From: Pelagibacteraceae bacterium
GTDB taxonomy: Bacteria > Pseudomonadota > Alphaproteobacteria > Pelagibacterales > Pelagibacteraceae
Length of the DNA stretch: 7,413 bases
Direction: 5' to 3'
Assembly (NCBI GenBank): GCA_008638025.1
Contig: VTPF01000032.1
Coordinates: 1 to 7,413 of the forward strand
Made by a program: the position numbers and the translations under genes. This document shows, in pieces, positions 1 to 7,413 of this stretch. Position 1 is the stretch's first letter. Each line of letters begins with the position of its first letter. Below the pieces are notes generated by a model. The model saw only the letters and a program-made list of their open reading frames with translations. It did not search any database and was not told the DNA's origin.

Positions 1-656
1 GTAATGAAAAAAAATTATTTAAAATCCATAATCTGCTTGTTAAGCGAAAAATAAATGTAATATCCGAAGAGAACGCTTTTATTCATGTATCCGGTCATCC
101 AGGTAGAGATGAAATGAAAGATATGTATAGTTGGATCAAACCTCAGGTATCAATACCCGTTCATGGAGAACATAGGCATTTAAAAGAACATTTTGATTTT
201 GCAAAGTCCTTAGGAGTTCCAAATCCAGCTTTAATTGAGAACGGAGACATAATTAGAATATATCCAGGAGAACCAAAAATTATTGATAAAGTTCATAGTG
301 GCAAACTTTTAGTAGATGGTAATAGATTAATTGATGAGAATTCTAATTTTTTAAATGATAGAAAAAACCTATCTTACAATGGGTTAATGGACATAACTTT
401 ATTAATTTCAAAAAAAGGACAATTAGATAGAAACCCCATAATTAATTTAAGGGGTTTGCCATTAAACGATGAGGAAATAGATGAGGTTTTGTATGATATT
501 GAAGACTCAATTGTCAATAGTTCAAGCAGTTATTCATTAAATAATAGAAAAAATGAAAAAAACTTTATTGATAGTTTGAAATCAAATTTAAAAAAAATTA
601 TTTATAACAAAACCAAAAAAAGACCTTATACAAATATAGTTTTAATAAGAATTTAA
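1..656 (+). CDS. rnj: Ribonuclease J, C-terminal part (5' end outside window)
   Basis: The reading frame is open from the left edge (first whole codon at 3) to TAA at 654-656, giving 217 residues; the ATG at 114 is internal, because conserved family sequence lies upstream of it. RNase J is a metallo-beta-lactamase/beta-CASP nuclease with 5'-3' exonuclease and endonuclease activity in mRNA decay and rRNA maturation. Visible here is the end of the catalytic core: HVSGHP (residues 28-33 of the fragment), then MYSWIKPQ and IPVHGEHRHL, whose His54 fits the beta-CASP motif C metal ligand. The 22-residue spacing between His32 and His54 matches what I recall for Bacillus RNase J1. After a linker domain with the conserved-looking NLRGLP, the protein ends in a basic segment (IIYNKTKKRP) typical of the RNase J C-terminal domain. 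By comparison with a family length near 550 residues, about 330 N-terminal residues, including the HxHxDH metal site, lie outside the window. It is followed after 6 bases by the DUF1467 gene. Confidence 0.93.
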   Translation, partial: NEKKLFKIHNLLVKRKINVISEENAFIHVSGHPGRDEMKDMYSWIKPQVSIPVHGEHRHLKEHFDFAKSLGVPNPALIENGDIIRIYPGEPKIIDKVHSGKLLVDGNRLIDENSNFLNDRKNLSYNGLMDITLLISKKGQLDRNPIINLRGLPLNDEEIDEVLYDIEDSIVNSSSSYSLNNRKNEKNFIDSLKSNLKKIIYNKTKKRPYTNIVLIRI

Positions 657-662
657 TACATT

Positions 663-917
663 ATGTCATTAGTTGGTGGAATAGTAATTCTAGTAATTAT
701 TTGGATGGTAATTTTTTTTACTGTTCTTCCATTTAACATAAAGTCGCAAATTGAAAACAAAGAAATTTCAAAAGGTACTGATCCTGGAGCTCCCTCAAAT
801 CCATATTTATTGAAAAAATTATTAATAACCAGCGTTATTTCTTTAATTATATTTGCTCTAATTAATCTTTTAACATATTTTGAACTAATTAATTTTAGAC
901 AATACTTTTTAAAATAA
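663..917 (+). CDS. DUF1467 family small inner-membrane protein
   Basis: This is an 84-residue protein of unknown function. It has two predicted membrane helices, about residues 4-24 (rich in Ile/Val, with Trp14 and the FFTVLPF end) and 53-74. A short polar loop between them carries [11 protein letters not shown] and then GTDPGAP (38-44) and KKLLIT. The pattern W-x3-F-x2-LP, followed by SQ-x-E, GTDPGAP and a Lys before the second helix, is what I recognise as the alphaproteobacterial DUF1467 family, which habitually sits just before proS. No biochemical role is established for it that I know of, and none is inferred. The ATG at 663 is the first start after the rnj stop and keeps the first helix whole; no good Shine-Dalgarno precedes it. 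Its TAA (915-917) shares one base with the proS ATG, so it is probably co-translated with proS. Length is normal for the family. Confidence 0.88.
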   Translation: MSLVGGIVILVIIWMVIFFTVLPFNIKSQIENKEISKGTDPGAPSNPYLLKKLLITSVISLIIFALINLLTYFELINFRQYFLK

Positions 918-2242
918 TGAAACTATCAGAATTATTTTTGCCAATTTTAAAAGATATACCATCAGATGCTAAAATTAAATCTCATCAAATGATGCTAAGA
1001 TCTGGAATGGTTAGGCAGTCTGCTGCAGGAATTTATTCATGGTTGCCACTAGGTTTTAAAGTTTTAAAAAAAATTGAATTAATTGTTAGAGAAGAACAAG
1101 ATAGAGCTGGTGCGCAAGAAATGCTTATGCCAACCATTCAATCAGCAGACCTTTGGAAAGAAAGTGGTCGTTACGATGGATACGGATTAGAAATGTTAAG
1201 AATAAAAGATAGGCAAGATAGGGAGTTGCTTTATGGCCCAACAAATGAAGAATTGATTACCCAAATATTTAGAGATAATGTTAAATCATACAAATCTTTA
1301 CCCTTAATACTTTACCACATTCAATGGAAATTTAGAGATGAGATTAGACCTAGATTTGGAGTTATGAGAGGTAGAGAGTTTTTAATGAAAGATAGTTATT
1401 CTTTTGACGAGACTAAAGAAGGTGCAATTTTATCTTATAATAAAATGTTTTATGCTTATCTAAAAACTTTTGAAAGATTGGGACTAAAAGCTATTCCATT
1501 AGTAGCAGATACTGGACCTATAGGAGGAGATCTATCTCACGAGTTTGTAGTTTTGGCAGAAACCGGAGAAAGTCAAATATATACAAGTAAAAAAATTTTG
1601 GACTTAAAAATTGAAAATTTTGATAATTCTGAACAAAGTTTAAATAAAATGGTCAAAGCATATACAGAAACTTATTCTGCGACAGATGAAAAATTTGATC
1701 AAAAAGAATTTGATGATTTAGTTAAGAAAGATGACCAGCTAATTACAAGAGGAATCGAAGTTGGACATATTTTTTATTTTGGAGATAAGTATTCAAAACC
1801 GATGAAAGCAGTAGTTAATTCTTCATTAGGTAAGAATATTACAGTTGAAATGGGATCTTACGGAATAGGAGTTTCTAGATTAGTAGGTGCAATAATAGAG
1901 GTAAATTATAATAATAATATTATGAAATGGCCTAAAACAGTTACACCGTTTCATGTTGCGATTATTAATTTAGGTAAAAAAAATGATGAAACTTGTAAAA
2001 ATAAAGCACAAAAAATTTATGAATTATTAAAAAACAATTCTTTTGATGTTTTGTTGGATGACACAGAAGAAAGTCCTGCAAGCAAGTTTAAAAACTTTGA
2101 TCTAATTGGAATTCCATATCAAATTATCATTGGCTCAAAACAAGAAATTGAACAATACGAATTTAAAGAAGTGGGGTGTGAAAAAGAAATTTTATCCGCA
2201 CAGGAAATTTTAAAAAAATTAAAAATTATTTATTTCAATTGA
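917..2242 (+). CDS. proS: Prolyl-tRNA synthetase, short alphaproteobacterial type
   Basis: This cytoplasmic class II aminoacyl-tRNA synthetase charges tRNA-Pro with proline using ATP. The 441 residues show the expected order. The N-terminal catalytic start has [19 protein letters not shown] (22-40). The proline-binding TxE-type loop is GPTNEE (107-112). Motif 2 is [17 protein letters not shown] (139-155), followed by [20 protein letters not shown] lies at 198-210, and motif 3 is [11 protein letters not shown] (311-321) with its ATP-binding Arg. From about 343 to the end is the HGTP anticodon-binding domain ([11 protein letters not shown], then [11 protein letters not shown]). Between SHEF and GIEVGHIF (279-286) there are only about 65-70 residues, where the E. 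coli-type enzyme has an INS editing domain of roughly 180. Full-length bacterial ProRS is about 570 residues, so this is the short form usual in alphaproteobacteria. The ATG overlaps the previous stop (TAATG); the TGA stop overlaps the TTG start of lolC. Confidence 0.97.
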   Translation: MKLSELFLPILKDIPSDAKIKSHQMMLRSGMVRQSAAGIYSWLPLGFKVLKKIELIVREEQDRAGAQEMLMPTIQSADLWKESGRYDGYGLEMLRIKDRQDRELLYGPTNEELITQIFRDNVKSYKSLPLILYHIQWKFRDEIRPRFGVMRGREFLMKDSYSFDETKEGAILSYNKMFYAYLKTFERLGLKAIPLVADTGPIGGDLSHEFVVLAETGESQIYTSKKILDLKIENFDNSEQSLNKMVKAYTETYSATDEKFDQKEFDDLVKKDDQLITRGIEVGHIFYFGDKYSKPMKAVVNSSLGKNITVEMGSYGIGVSRLVGAIIEVNYNNNIMKWPKTVTPFHVAIINLGKKNDETCKNKAQKIYELLKNNSFDVLLDDTEESPASKFKNFDLIGIPYQIIIGSKQEIEQYEFKEVGCEKEILSAQEILKKLKIIYFN

Positions 2243-3474
2243 TAAATTCCTCTGAACTTTTAGTTATTAAGCGATATTTAAAACCCAAAAGAAAAGAGGG
2301 TATTTTAAAAATTATTTCACTTTTTTCTTTTTTAGGAATTGGCTTAGGTGTTGCAACATTAATAATTGTCATGTCGGTTATGAATGGGTTTAGGACGGAT
2401 TTAATTGGAAAATTATTACTATTTCAGCCCCATGTGCTTGTTTATCAATTTGATGACTATGAAAATAGTAAGCAAAATATTGAAAAATATCTTAAAATTA
2501 ATAAAATTCAGTTATCAAAAATAAATTTATCTTACCAAATTCAAGCTCTAATTCTTAGTAAAGAAATTAACAAAGGTTCAGTTGTTAGAGCTTTAGAAAA
2601 AAAAGATTTTTTAAATGATCAATTAATTAATAAAAATATAATAGATGGAAATATTAATAATTTTGGAAAAAATTATGTCTCTATTGGATCAAATTTAAGC
2701 GAAAGTTTGGGAGCATGGGTTGGAGATAAAATTACCGTTCTTTCCACGGTAAAGGAAAGCACTCCCTTTGGAAATGTCCCTAAACAATTTACTTTTGTAA
2801 TAGGGTCCATTTTTAAAACAGGTATTTACGAGTTTGATAACAATTATATTTTAATTGATATCGCTACTTCTGCAGAATTTTTATCTAAACAAAACGAAAA
2901 TAGAAATATTGAAATTAGACTTAATAATGCTGATCAGGCAAACTTAGTTAAAAATCTGATAATGCAAAATAACTATAAAGCCTTTTCTTGGATTGATAAT
3001 AACAAGACTTTTTATGATGCTTTACTTGTAGAAAGAAACGTTATGTTTATAATTTTAACTTTAATAATTATTGTAGCGGCATTTAACATAATTTCTGGAC
3101 TTACTATTCTTGTTAAAAATAAAACAAAAGAAATTGCTATTTTAAAAACTATTGGTTTTTCTAGCTTTTCTATCAATAAAATATTTTTTATAACCGGATC
3201 TTCAATCGGTGCAGCAGGTACGTTGTTTGGTGTAATTTTGGGTGTTTTATTTTCATACAATATAGAAACAATTAGAATTTTTTTAAGTACCGTTCTAAAG
3301 ATTGAAATATTCCCCGCTGAAATTTATTTTTTAAGCAAAATGCCAAGCGAAATTCATATTCCAACAATTTTATTAATTTCCTCCATTTCTCTAATAATTA
3401 CTTTTTTCTCTTCAATTATTCCATCAATTAAAGCATCTCGTATAAATCCAATTCAATCTTTAAAATATGATTAA
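2239..3474 (+). CDS. lolC: Lipoprotein-releasing ABC transporter permease (LolC/LolE family)
   Basis: This is the inner-membrane permease of the Lol system, which with LolD extracts outer-membrane lipoproteins from the inner membrane and passes them to periplasmic LolA. The 411 residues follow the family plan: cytoplasmic YLKPKRKEG (13-21), TM1 about 22-48 running into VMSVMNGFR, a large periplasmic MacB-PCD domain (about 50-265), then TM2 (268-292), TM3 (315-341) and TM4 (376-397). The tail [16 protein letters not shown] is diagnostic. The periplasmic stretch [10 protein letters not shown] (174-183) lines up with the LolA-recruiting hook of E. coli LolC, which LolE lacks, so LolC is the better name. 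Only one permease gene lies beside lolD; alphaproteobacteria commonly have a single LolC/E-type protein that presumably works as a homodimer (LolF-like), but a second copy elsewhere cannot be excluded. The start is TTG at 2239, within TTGA shared with the proS stop. No in-frame ATG occurs before Met45, inside TM1. The 3' end overlaps lolD by 8 bases. Confidence 0.93.
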   Translation: MINSSELLVIKRYLKPKRKEGILKIISLFSFLGIGLGVATLIIVMSVMNGFRTDLIGKLLLFQPHVLVYQFDDYENSKQNIEKYLKINKIQLSKINLSYQIQALILSKEINKGSVVRALEKKDFLNDQLINKNIIDGNINNFGKNYVSIGSNLSESLGAWVGDKITVLSTVKESTPFGNVPKQFTFVIGSIFKTGIYEFDNNYILIDIATSAEFLSKQNENRNIEIRLNNADQANLVKNLIMQNNYKAFSWIDNNKTFYDALLVERNVMFIILTLIIIVAAFNIISGLTILVKNKTKEIAILKTIGFSSFSINKIFFITGSSIGAAGTLFGVILGVLFSYNIETIRIFLSTVLKIEIFPAEIYFLSKMPSEIHIPTILLISSISLIITFFSSIIPSIKASRINPIQSLKYD

Positions 3475-4147
3475 TAATTTTTTAAAAATATCAAATTTAT
3501 CAAAATCATATGATGATAATTCTGAAAAAATTCAGGTTTTAAAAAATCTGAATTTGTCATTATCGGATAATAAATTAATAGCGTTACTTGGCCCTTCTGG
3601 ATCTGGAAAAAGTACCTTACTTCATTTGCTGGCATTATTGGACAAGCCAGACAATGGAAGTATTTTTTTTGATAAAATTGATTTAGTCAAAATTAGTGAT
3701 GAAGAAAAAACTATTTATCGTAGAAATGCTATTTCAATTGTATATCAAAATAATAATTTAATTTCAGATCTTACAGCTTTAGAAAATGTTTTAATTGCAA
3801 ATTTATGCAAAACTCAAAATAAAGGTGAAGCGCATAAATTGGCTGAACAAATTTTAAAAAGTTTTGGTTTAGAGAGTCGAATGAATCATTATCCCTACCA
3901 ATTATCCGGTGGTGAGCAACAAAGAGTTGCAATTGCTAGAGCGATTATTAATAATCCAAAAATTATAATAGCAGATGAGCCTACTGGTAATTTGGATAAA
4001 AAAAACTCAGATTTGATTTTAAATTATTTAATAAAATTAAAACAACCAGGTAGATTAATTTTAATTGCAACTCACAATAGAGAACTTGCAAATAAAATGG
4101 ATTTAAGATTAACTTTGTCGAACGGCAATGTTAATATTAAATCTTAA
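3467..4147 (+). CDS. lolD: Lipoprotein-releasing system ATP-binding protein LolD
   Basis: This is the ATPase subunit of the LolCD(E) complex, on the cytoplasmic face of the inner membrane; a dimer powers lipoprotein release by the adjacent permease. The 226 residues match the usual LolD length (about 230). All ABC signatures are intact: Walker A GPSGSGKST (42-50), Q-loop Gln94 in VYQNNNLI, ABC signature LSGGEQQR (146-153), Walker B IIIADEP with Asp170 and catalytic Glu171, D-loop GNLD (174-177), and the H-loop His203 in ATHNREL. The sequence belongs to the MacB/LolD/FtsE group. The assignment to LolD rather than MacB or FtsE rests on the directly preceding, overlapping lolC and on the absence of a fused membrane domain. 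The ATG at 3467 lies inside the last codons of lolC (8-base overlap), suggesting translational coupling and matched subunit production. The TAA shares one base with the dnaE ATG. Confidence 0.95.
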   Translation: MINNFLKISNLSKSYDDNSEKIQVLKNLNLSLSDNKLIALLGPSGSGKSTLLHLLALLDKPDNGSIFFDKIDLVKISDEEKTIYRRNAISIVYQNNNLISDLTALENVLIANLCKTQNKGEAHKLAEQILKSFGLESRMNHYPYQLSGGEQQRVAIARAIINNPKIIIADEPTGNLDKKNSDLILNYLIKLKQPGRLILIATHNRELANKMDLRLTLSNGNVNIKS

Positions 4148-7100
4148 TGAATCATAAGAACTTTCAGTTTAATCATTTTAAAATTCACACTCAATATTCC
4201 ATTTGCGAAGGAGCATTAAAAATTTCTGATTTAGCTGAATTTTGCAAAAGTAATAATATTAATTCTGTTGGAATTTCTGACAGTTTTAATATGTGCGGTG
4301 TATTAGAATTTTCCCAAGATATTTCAAAAGTGGGAACTCAGCCCTTGATTGGAACTCAAATTAATTTTTCCTTTTTAAATAATAATGTAAAAAAAATTGG
4401 CAAAATTTCATTAATAGCAAAAAATCACACAGGTTATAAAAACTTGTTGAAATTATCTTCCCAATCTTATTTATCAATTGAAAAAAATGAAGATCCACAT
4501 TGCTCAATTGATAGTTTAATTCAGTATTCTGATGGAATTTTAGTATTAATTGGAGGCTCTTATTCTTTAATATCATCTTTATTACTAGATAATAATATTA
4601 ACGAATGTGAATTTTTAATTAAAAAAATTCAAAAAATATTTAATGAAAATATTTATATTGAAATACAGAGACATTCTGAGAAACACGAACCAGAGCTTGA
4701 AAATAGACTTTTGGAATTTTCATCAAAATTATCTATTCCCATCATTGCAACACATGAAGTTTTTTATATGAACAAAGACATGCATGAGGCTCATGATGCT
4801 TACGTATGTGTTGGGCAGAAAACTTACGTAAACGATCTTAAAAGATTGCAATATTCAAATCAGCATTATTTTAAAACAACAGAAGAAATGAAAGAATTAT
4901 TTAAAGACCTTCCCGAAGCGCTTGAAAATAATTTTTTATTACCAGCAAGATGTAGTTTTAGACCTTTACCAAGCAAACCAATGCTACCAAATTTTAATTC
5001 TGATTCTGAAAATGTAAATCAAGAATTAAAGAATCAAGCTGAAAAAGGTTTAAAAATTAAATTAGAAAATTTTGTTTTAAATAATATTAAAGATGAAAAA
5101 GATAAAAATCCTGTAGCGCAAAAGTATAAGGAAAGATTAGCCTACGAAGTGGAGATGATTTCAAAAATGAAATTTTCTGGATATTTTTTAATAGTCTCTG
5201 ATTATATTAAATGGGCAAAGAGTAACAACATACCAGTTGGTCCAGGTAGAGGTTCTGGAGCAGGATCTTTAGTTGCATGGTGTCTTTCTATAACTGATTT
5301 AGATCCTATAAAATTTGGATTGATATTTGAAAGATTTTTAAACCCAGATAGAATTTCAATGCCAGATTTTGATATAGATTTTTGTCAAGAGGATAGAGAC
5401 AAGGTCATTAATTATGTAAAAGATAAATATAAAAATAAAGTTGCCCAAATTATTACATTTGGCAAATTACAGGCAAGAATGGCTCTTCGTGATATCGGAA
5501 GAGTTATTGGTTTGCCCTACGGTAGAGTGGATCAGCTTTCTAAAATGATACCATTTGACCCTTCACGACCATTGTCACTTGCAGAGTCAGTAGCAATAGA
5601 ACCAAGAATACAAGAAGCTCAAAAAGAAGATCCCGCAATAGATAAATTAATTAATTTAGCTTTAAAACTAGAGGGTTTGTATCGAAATATTGCAACACAT
5701 GCCGCTGGTATAGTTATTGGTGATAAAGACTTAACTGAAATAGTTCCTCTATACAAGGACCATGAGTCGAGCATACCTATTCCTGTTACTCAATTTGATA
5801 TGAAATGGGCTGAAGAAGCAGGATTAGTAAAGTTTGATTTTTTAGGACTTAAGACTCTTACAGTTATTAAAAAAACTATTGAATTAATAATCAAAGAAGG
5901 GGTTTCTTTTGATTTAGAAAAAATTCCTTTGGATGATGATAAAACTTTTCAATTGCTAAGCTCAGGAGAAACGATGGGTATTTTTCAATTGGAAAGCTCT
6001 GGAATGAGAGAGGTTCTTAAGCAAATGAAGCCCAATATGTTTGAAGATATTATTGCTCTAGTTGCGCTGTACCGACCTGGTCCTATGCAAAATATTTCAA
6101 CCTATAATAATAGAAAGCATGGTTTGGAAGAACCAGATTATTTGCATCCAAAAATTGAAAATATTTTAAAAGAAACTTATGGAGTTATAATTTATCAAGA
6201 ACAGGTGATGCAGATAGCGCAGTCTTTATCTGGTTTTTCTGCTGGTAAAGCAGATATTTTAAGGAAAGCAATGGGTAAGAAAAAATCTGCAGAAATGGAA
6301 AGACAAAAAAAAGATTTTATTGAAGGAGCGATCAAAAATAACATTTCAAGAGAACAGGCTATTTATATTTTTCAATTGGTAGAAAAATTTGCGCAATATG
6401 GTTTCAATAAAAGTCATGCAGCTGCTTATGCCTTAATAGCCTATCAAACTGCTTATTTAAAAACTCACTACCCTTTGAGTTTTTTTTCAGCCTCGATGAG
6501 CATGGAAATGTCAAACACGGATAAATTAAATCAATTTTATGAAGAATTAAAAAGACTTTCAATTAATATTTGCAACCCTTGTATTAACAATTGTTTTGCA
6601 GATTTTGTGCCAAAAAATAAAACTATTTATTACGCTTTATCTGGAATTAAAGCAGTTGGGTATGAGGCTATATCAAATGTTATTAAAGAAAGAGAAAAAA
6701 ATGGAAAATTTAAATCAATTGAAGATTTTGTCCAAAGAGTAAATAGCAAGGATATAAATAAGCTTCAACTTGAAGGATTGATTAAAGCTGGCGCTTTTGA
6801 TTGCTTGGATAAAAATAGAAGTAAATTATTTAATAATGTTCCCGAAATTATAAAACATTCAAAAAATTATGATGAAACTTCTTATGTTAATCAAATAAAT
6901 CTTTTTGAAAGTAAAACTAATGAAAATTTTAAGCTTTTCTTTAATGATTTTCCTGAGTGGGATGAGCCCGAAAAGATAAAGCGCGAATTTGAATCTATTG
7001 GTTTTTTTGTAAGTGACCATCCTTTAAAAAATTATAAGCAAATTTTAAAAGATTATAATGTAATAAATTATCAAACTTTTGTGGAAAATCCAAATATTTC

Positions 7101-7413
7101 AGAATGTATGCTTGCTGGCACTGTTATGGCTATTCAAGAAAAAAAAACTGCAAAGGGTATGCCTTATGCAATTGTAAAATTCAGTGACTTAAGTCGAATG
7201 TTTGAATTTTTTATATTTTCTGAAAATTTAGTTCTCAACCGAGAAAAACTATCTGCAGGAAGATCTTTTTTAATTAGTGCAAAAAGAGAACTGATGAAGA
7301 ATGGAATGGAAAGAATTAATGCTTTTAAGATTTTTTTTATTGATGATATTAAGGAAAAAAAAATTGAAAATATAAAAATAATATTAAAAAATACTAATGA
7401 ATTAAAGGATTTG
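4147..7413 (+). CDS. dnaE: DNA polymerase III subunit alpha, C-terminus cut by window edge
   Basis: This is the replicative C-family polymerase. The frame from ATG 4147 is open to the last base, 1089 residues with no stop or frameshift; family members run to about 1150, so some 60-80 C-terminal residues (the tau-binding end) are outside. The order is: PHP domain (about 5-280, starting FNHFKIHTQYS); the palm loop GPGRGSGAGS (365-374); PDFDIDF with catalytic Asp409 and Asp411; LVKFDFLGL with the third catalytic Asp564; VALYRPGPM (639-647); YGVIIYQEQVMQIAQ (678-692); KADILRKAMGKKK; and FNKSHAAAYALIAYQTAYLK (753-772). A helix-hairpin-helix region follows (LSGIKAVG to GLIKAGAFD, 831-885), then a beta-clamp motif QINLF (916-920) and an OB-fold (about 988-1062). 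The PHP metal ligands are largely replaced, so proofreading probably depends on a separate DnaQ. DnaE1 is preferred over the error-prone DnaE2/ImuC because the clamp motif, length and operon context fit the replicative enzyme. The start overlaps the lolD stop (TAATG), with no Shine-Dalgarno visible. Confidence 0.97.
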   Translation, partial: MNHKNFQFNHFKIHTQYSICEGALKISDLAEFCKSNNINSVGISDSFNMCGVLEFSQDISKVGTQPLIGTQINFSFLNNNVKKIGKISLIAKNHTGYKNLLKLSSQSYLSIEKNEDPHCSIDSLIQYSDGILVLIGGSYSLISSLLLDNNINECEFLIKKIQKIFNENIYIEIQRHSEKHEPELENRLLEFSSKLSIPIIATHEVFYMNKDMHEAHDAYVCVGQKTYVNDLKRLQYSNQHYFKTTEEMKELFKDLPEALENNFLLPARCSFRPLPSKPMLPNFNSDSENVNQELKNQAEKGLKIKLENFVLNNIKDEKDKNPVAQKYKERLAYEVEMISKMKFSGYFLIVSDYIKWAKSNNIPVGPGRGSGAGSLVAWCLSITDLDPIKFGLIFERFLNPDRISMPDFDIDFCQEDRDKVINYVKDKYKNKVAQIITFGKLQARMALRDIGRVIGLPYGRVDQLSKMIPFDPSRPLSLAESVAIEPRIQEAQKEDPAIDKLINLALKLEGLYRNIATHAAGIVIGDKDLTEIVPLYKDHESSIPIPVTQFDMKWAEEAGLVKFDFLGLKTLTVIKKTIELIIKEGVSFDLEKIPLDDDKTFQLLSSGETMGIFQLESSGMREVLKQMKPNMFEDIIALVALYRPGPMQNISTYNNRKHGLEEPDYLHPKIENILKETYGVIIYQEQVMQIAQSLSGFSAGKADILRKAMGKKKSAEMERQKKDFIEGAIKNNISREQAIYIFQLVEKFAQYGFNKSHAAAYALIAYQTAYLKTHYPLSFFSASMSMEMSNTDKLNQFYEELKRLSINICNPCINNCFADFVPKNKTIYYALSGIKAVGYEAISNVIKEREKNGKFKSIEDFVQRVNSKDINKLQLEGLIKAGAFDCLDKNRSKLFNNVPEIIKHSKNYDETSYVNQINLFESKTNENFKLFFNDFPEWDEPEKIKREFESIGFFVSDHPLKNYKQILKDYNVINYQTFVENPNISECMLAGTVMAIQEKKTAKGMPYAIVKFSDLSRMFEFFIFSENLVLNREKLSAGRSFLISAKRELMKNGMERINAFKIFFIDDIKEKKIENIKIILKNTNELKDL
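6892..6906 (+). other. Internal beta sliding-clamp binding motif of DnaE
   Basis: Codons 916-920 of dnaE read QINLF, a close match to the bacterial clamp-binding consensus QL(S/D)LF. It sits between the helix-hairpin-helix region and the OB-fold, exactly where replicative DnaE proteins carry their internal clamp motif (E. coli has QADMF near residue 920). It would tether the polymerase to DnaN for processive synthesis. The flanking sequence is polar and probably unstructured (YDETSYVN before, ESKTNEN after), as expected for a peptide that docks in the clamp pocket. Confidence 0.85.

Noticed and set aside
114..116. ATG as the start of a separate 180-residue gene
   Set aside because: Conserved RNase J sequence, including HVSGHP, continues in the same frame upstream to the window edge, so this Met is internal.
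431..457. Inverted repeat AAACCCC / GGGGTTT with a 13-base loop, a possible hairpin
   Set aside because: It encodes the conserved RNase J segment around NLRGLP well before the stop codon, has no following T-run that would make a terminator, and is probably a by-product of codon choice.
2240..2242. Possible TGA-as-Trp recoding suggested by the low GC content
   Set aside because: TGA ends proS at the expected family length and directly meets the lolC start; all tryptophans at conserved positions are TGG.
3012..3260. Minus-strand open frame of 82 codons
   Set aside because: It lies wholly inside lolC opposite the TM2-TM3 region; the translated sequence has no recognisable family and is explained as the antisense shadow of hydrophobic codons.
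4361..4576. Minus-strand open frame of 71 codons
   Set aside because: It is antisense to the PHP domain of dnaE, whose forward frame is continuous and family-matching through this stretch; low-complexity composition, no family match.
1..7413. Search for a novel system: CRISPR, toxin-antitoxin, mobile element, riboswitch, tRNA or tandem repeats
   Set aside because: All but six bases are explained by known housekeeping genes in intact frames; no repeat array, transposase, RNA gene fold or foreign-looking composition was seen.

Overview
This is a compact, all-forward stretch of bacterial housekeeping DNA. It is very A+T-rich, in both third codon positions and protein composition (many Lys, Asn, Ile, Leu-TTA). 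The gene order RNase J - DUF1467 protein - prolyl-tRNA synthetase - LolC/E - LolD - DNA polymerase III alpha is a recognisable alphaproteobacterial neighbourhood. Low GC, almost no intergenic DNA and short ProRS of the alphaproteobacterial kind suggest a streamlined marine alphaproteobacterium, most likely of the SAR11/Pelagibacterales type. That assignment is inference; no rRNA or other marker is present.

Layout: the window opens inside the 3' part of a ribonuclease J gene (1-656). Six bases later comes a small two-helix membrane protein of the DUF1467 family (663-917). It overlaps proS (917-2242) by one base. lolC/E (2239-3474) starts at a TTG that overlaps the proS stop. lolD (3467-4147) overlaps the lolC end by 8 bases, and dnaE starts in a TAATG junction with the lolD stop. 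dnaE stays open in one frame from 4147 to the last base (1089 codons) and is cut by the window edge. The only non-coding bases are 657-662. I see no promoter, terminator, RNA gene, repeat array or mobile element.

The genes serve different core processes: RNA decay/processing, tRNA charging, lipoprotein release from the inner membrane toward LolA, and chromosome replication. The overlapping ends imply one co-transcribed, translationally coupled unit. Only LolC/E and LolD form a direct complex. I found no sign of an undescribed system. The points worth a second look are modest: a PHP domain in DnaE that has lost its usual metal ligands, a three-cysteine cluster in DnaE, a ProRS with a much-reduced editing insertion, a LolC-type permease with a LolA-hook-like loop, and the forced TTG start of lolC.
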